Below are positions 6,291-6,576 of a stretch of DNA of 6,576 bases, piece after piece. The position numbers and the translations under genes are program-made. Under the pieces are notes generated by a model, which was not told the origin of the DNA, ran no database searches, and saw only the letters and a list, made by a program, of their open reading frames with translations. This DNA comes from an uncultured Eubacteriales bacterium (lineage in GTDB: Bacteria; Bacillota; Clostridia; Oscillospirales; UMGS1783). The first letter of the stretch is position 1, and each line of letters opens with the position of its first letter. The stretch covers positions 1-6,576 of the forward strand of contig CAJLRT010000062.1 of the NCBI GenBank assembly GCA_905209135.1, read 5' to 3'.

Positions 6291-6480
6291 CTGCGCGCAG
6301 GAGGGGTACGGCGCGTCGGGGCGCGGCGCGGGAACGCGGCCAGGCGCGGACGGCGTCGGGACGGGGTGCGCGGAGGCCGCCCGGCCGGAAACGAAGCGGG
6401 TAAGGCGGGCGCGCATGCGGGGCTTGGCACGGGGCGGCGCAAAAAAAACGCCGCGGCGCGGCAGGGCGCGGGCGAGAAAT
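6291..6480. other. GC-rich intergenic stretch without a recognisable gene
   Basis: Very GC-rich sequence with many short CG/GC runs. Open frames exist on both strands, but their translations are low-complexity Arg/Ala/Pro/Gly, lack a convincing ribosome binding site and resemble no family I know. The one local structure is GCGGCG (6434-6439) and CGCCGC (6449-6454) flanking eight A (6441-6448). On the minus strand this block reads as GCCGC-GCC-GCGGC followed by G and eight T, a weak terminator-like pattern. No mobile-element ends or RNA gene could be seen. Confidence 0.6.
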
Positions 6481-6485
6481 GCTCC

Positions 6486-6514
6486 TTTACTTTTCCGGGG
6501 CGGTTGTATATAAT
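6486..6514 (+). promoter_or_regulatory. Putative sigma-A-type promoter for a gene beyond the right edge
   Basis: TTTACT (6486-6491; 4 of 6 to TTGACA) and a perfect TATAAT (6509-6514) are 17 bp apart. The -10 box lies in an AT-rich block (6505-6543) that stands out sharply from the GC-rich surroundings. The expected start of transcription is near 6520. No coding sequence begins before the window ends, so the transcript would have a leader of at least 50 nt. Confidence 0.7.
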
Positions 6515-6542
6515 AAATACTGTATATATAGAGATATAGGAT

Positions 6543-6560
6543 TTTGCCGGTTGCGGCAAA
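6543..6560 (+). promoter_or_regulatory. 18-bp inverted repeat downstream of the right-edge promoter
   Basis: TTTGCCG (6543-6549) and CGGCAAA (6554-6560) are perfect inverted copies around GTTG. The repeat lies about 29 bp downstream of the -10 box, where a repressor could block transcription, or it could form an RNA hairpin in the leader. No T-tract follows, so it is not a terminator. AGGATT occurs on both sides (6538-6543 and 6567-6572). Confidence 0.5.
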
Positions 6561-6576
6561 GAAATCAGGATTATAG

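Noticed and set aside
6300..6375. Possible G-quadruplex from several G runs
   Set aside because: The GGG/GGGG runs are separated by loops longer than about 7 nt, so the canonical pattern is not met; this is expected in GC-rich sequence.
3522..6416. A 964-codon open reading frame on the minus strand antisense to the regulator and the glycosidase-like gene
   Set aside because: Its translation has no recognisable domain and is biased toward Arg, Ala, Pro, Val and His. Both + strand genes beneath it have clear family motifs and ribosome binding sites. Long antisense open frames are expected when GC-rich codon use depletes stop codons.
6518..6537. TACTGTATATATA resembling half of the E. coli LexA box
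   Set aside because: Only the left half matches; the right half (GAGATA) breaks the symmetry. Firmicute LexA uses a different GAAC-N4-GTTC type site, so this is probably AT-rich promoter sequence.

Overview
The window looks like chromosomal DNA from a GC-rich, anaerobic Firmicute, most likely class Clostridia. This is inferred from strong AGGAGG-type ribosome binding sites, sigma-A-like promoters, a YcxB-family membrane protein, and an oxidoreductase carrying rubredoxin domains. No taxonomic marker gene is present, so the assignment is provisional. All supported genes lie on the + strand, in two apparent transcription units.

Unit 1 (1-2899) starts with the 3' end of a sugar phosphate isomerase/epimerase (TIM barrel, cut by the window edge). 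A 635-residue electron-transfer flavoprotein follows, then a small YcxB-like membrane protein. A rho-independent terminator at 2860-2899 closes the unit. The flavoprotein is the most unusual object here: five short rubredoxin-type metal-binding domains in tandem, fused to an NAD(H)-dependent, FAD-binding reductase of the rubredoxin reductase type. Its three middle domains are encoded by 153-bp direct repeats. The middle repeat is an exact mosaic of its two neighbours, which is the expected footprint of unequal crossing-over in a two-copy ancestor.

Unit 2 (2910-6290) has a well-formed promoter (TCGACA, 17 bp, TATGAT), a leader containing a long hairpin, a LacI-family regulator, and 50 bp later a large cytoplasmic protein that resembles glycoside hydrolases of the DUF6259 type. 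An 11-bp perfect-stem terminator at 6259-6290 ends the unit. The arrangement suggests a regulator controlling its adjacent carbohydrate-active enzyme. The partial sugar isomerase upstream is also compatible with carbohydrate catabolism, but it belongs to a different transcript.

The right edge (6291-6576) has no supportable gene. It consists of about 180 bp of very GC-rich sequence, then an abrupt AT-rich block with a good + strand promoter (TTTACT, 17 bp, TATAAT) and an 18-bp inverted repeat. This is presumably the control region of a gene beyond the window.

The best candidate for something undescribed is the five-rubredoxin reductase and its repeat array. The second is the unassigned substrate of the DUF6259-like enzyme. 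I saw no mobile element, CRISPR array, tRNA or rRNA.
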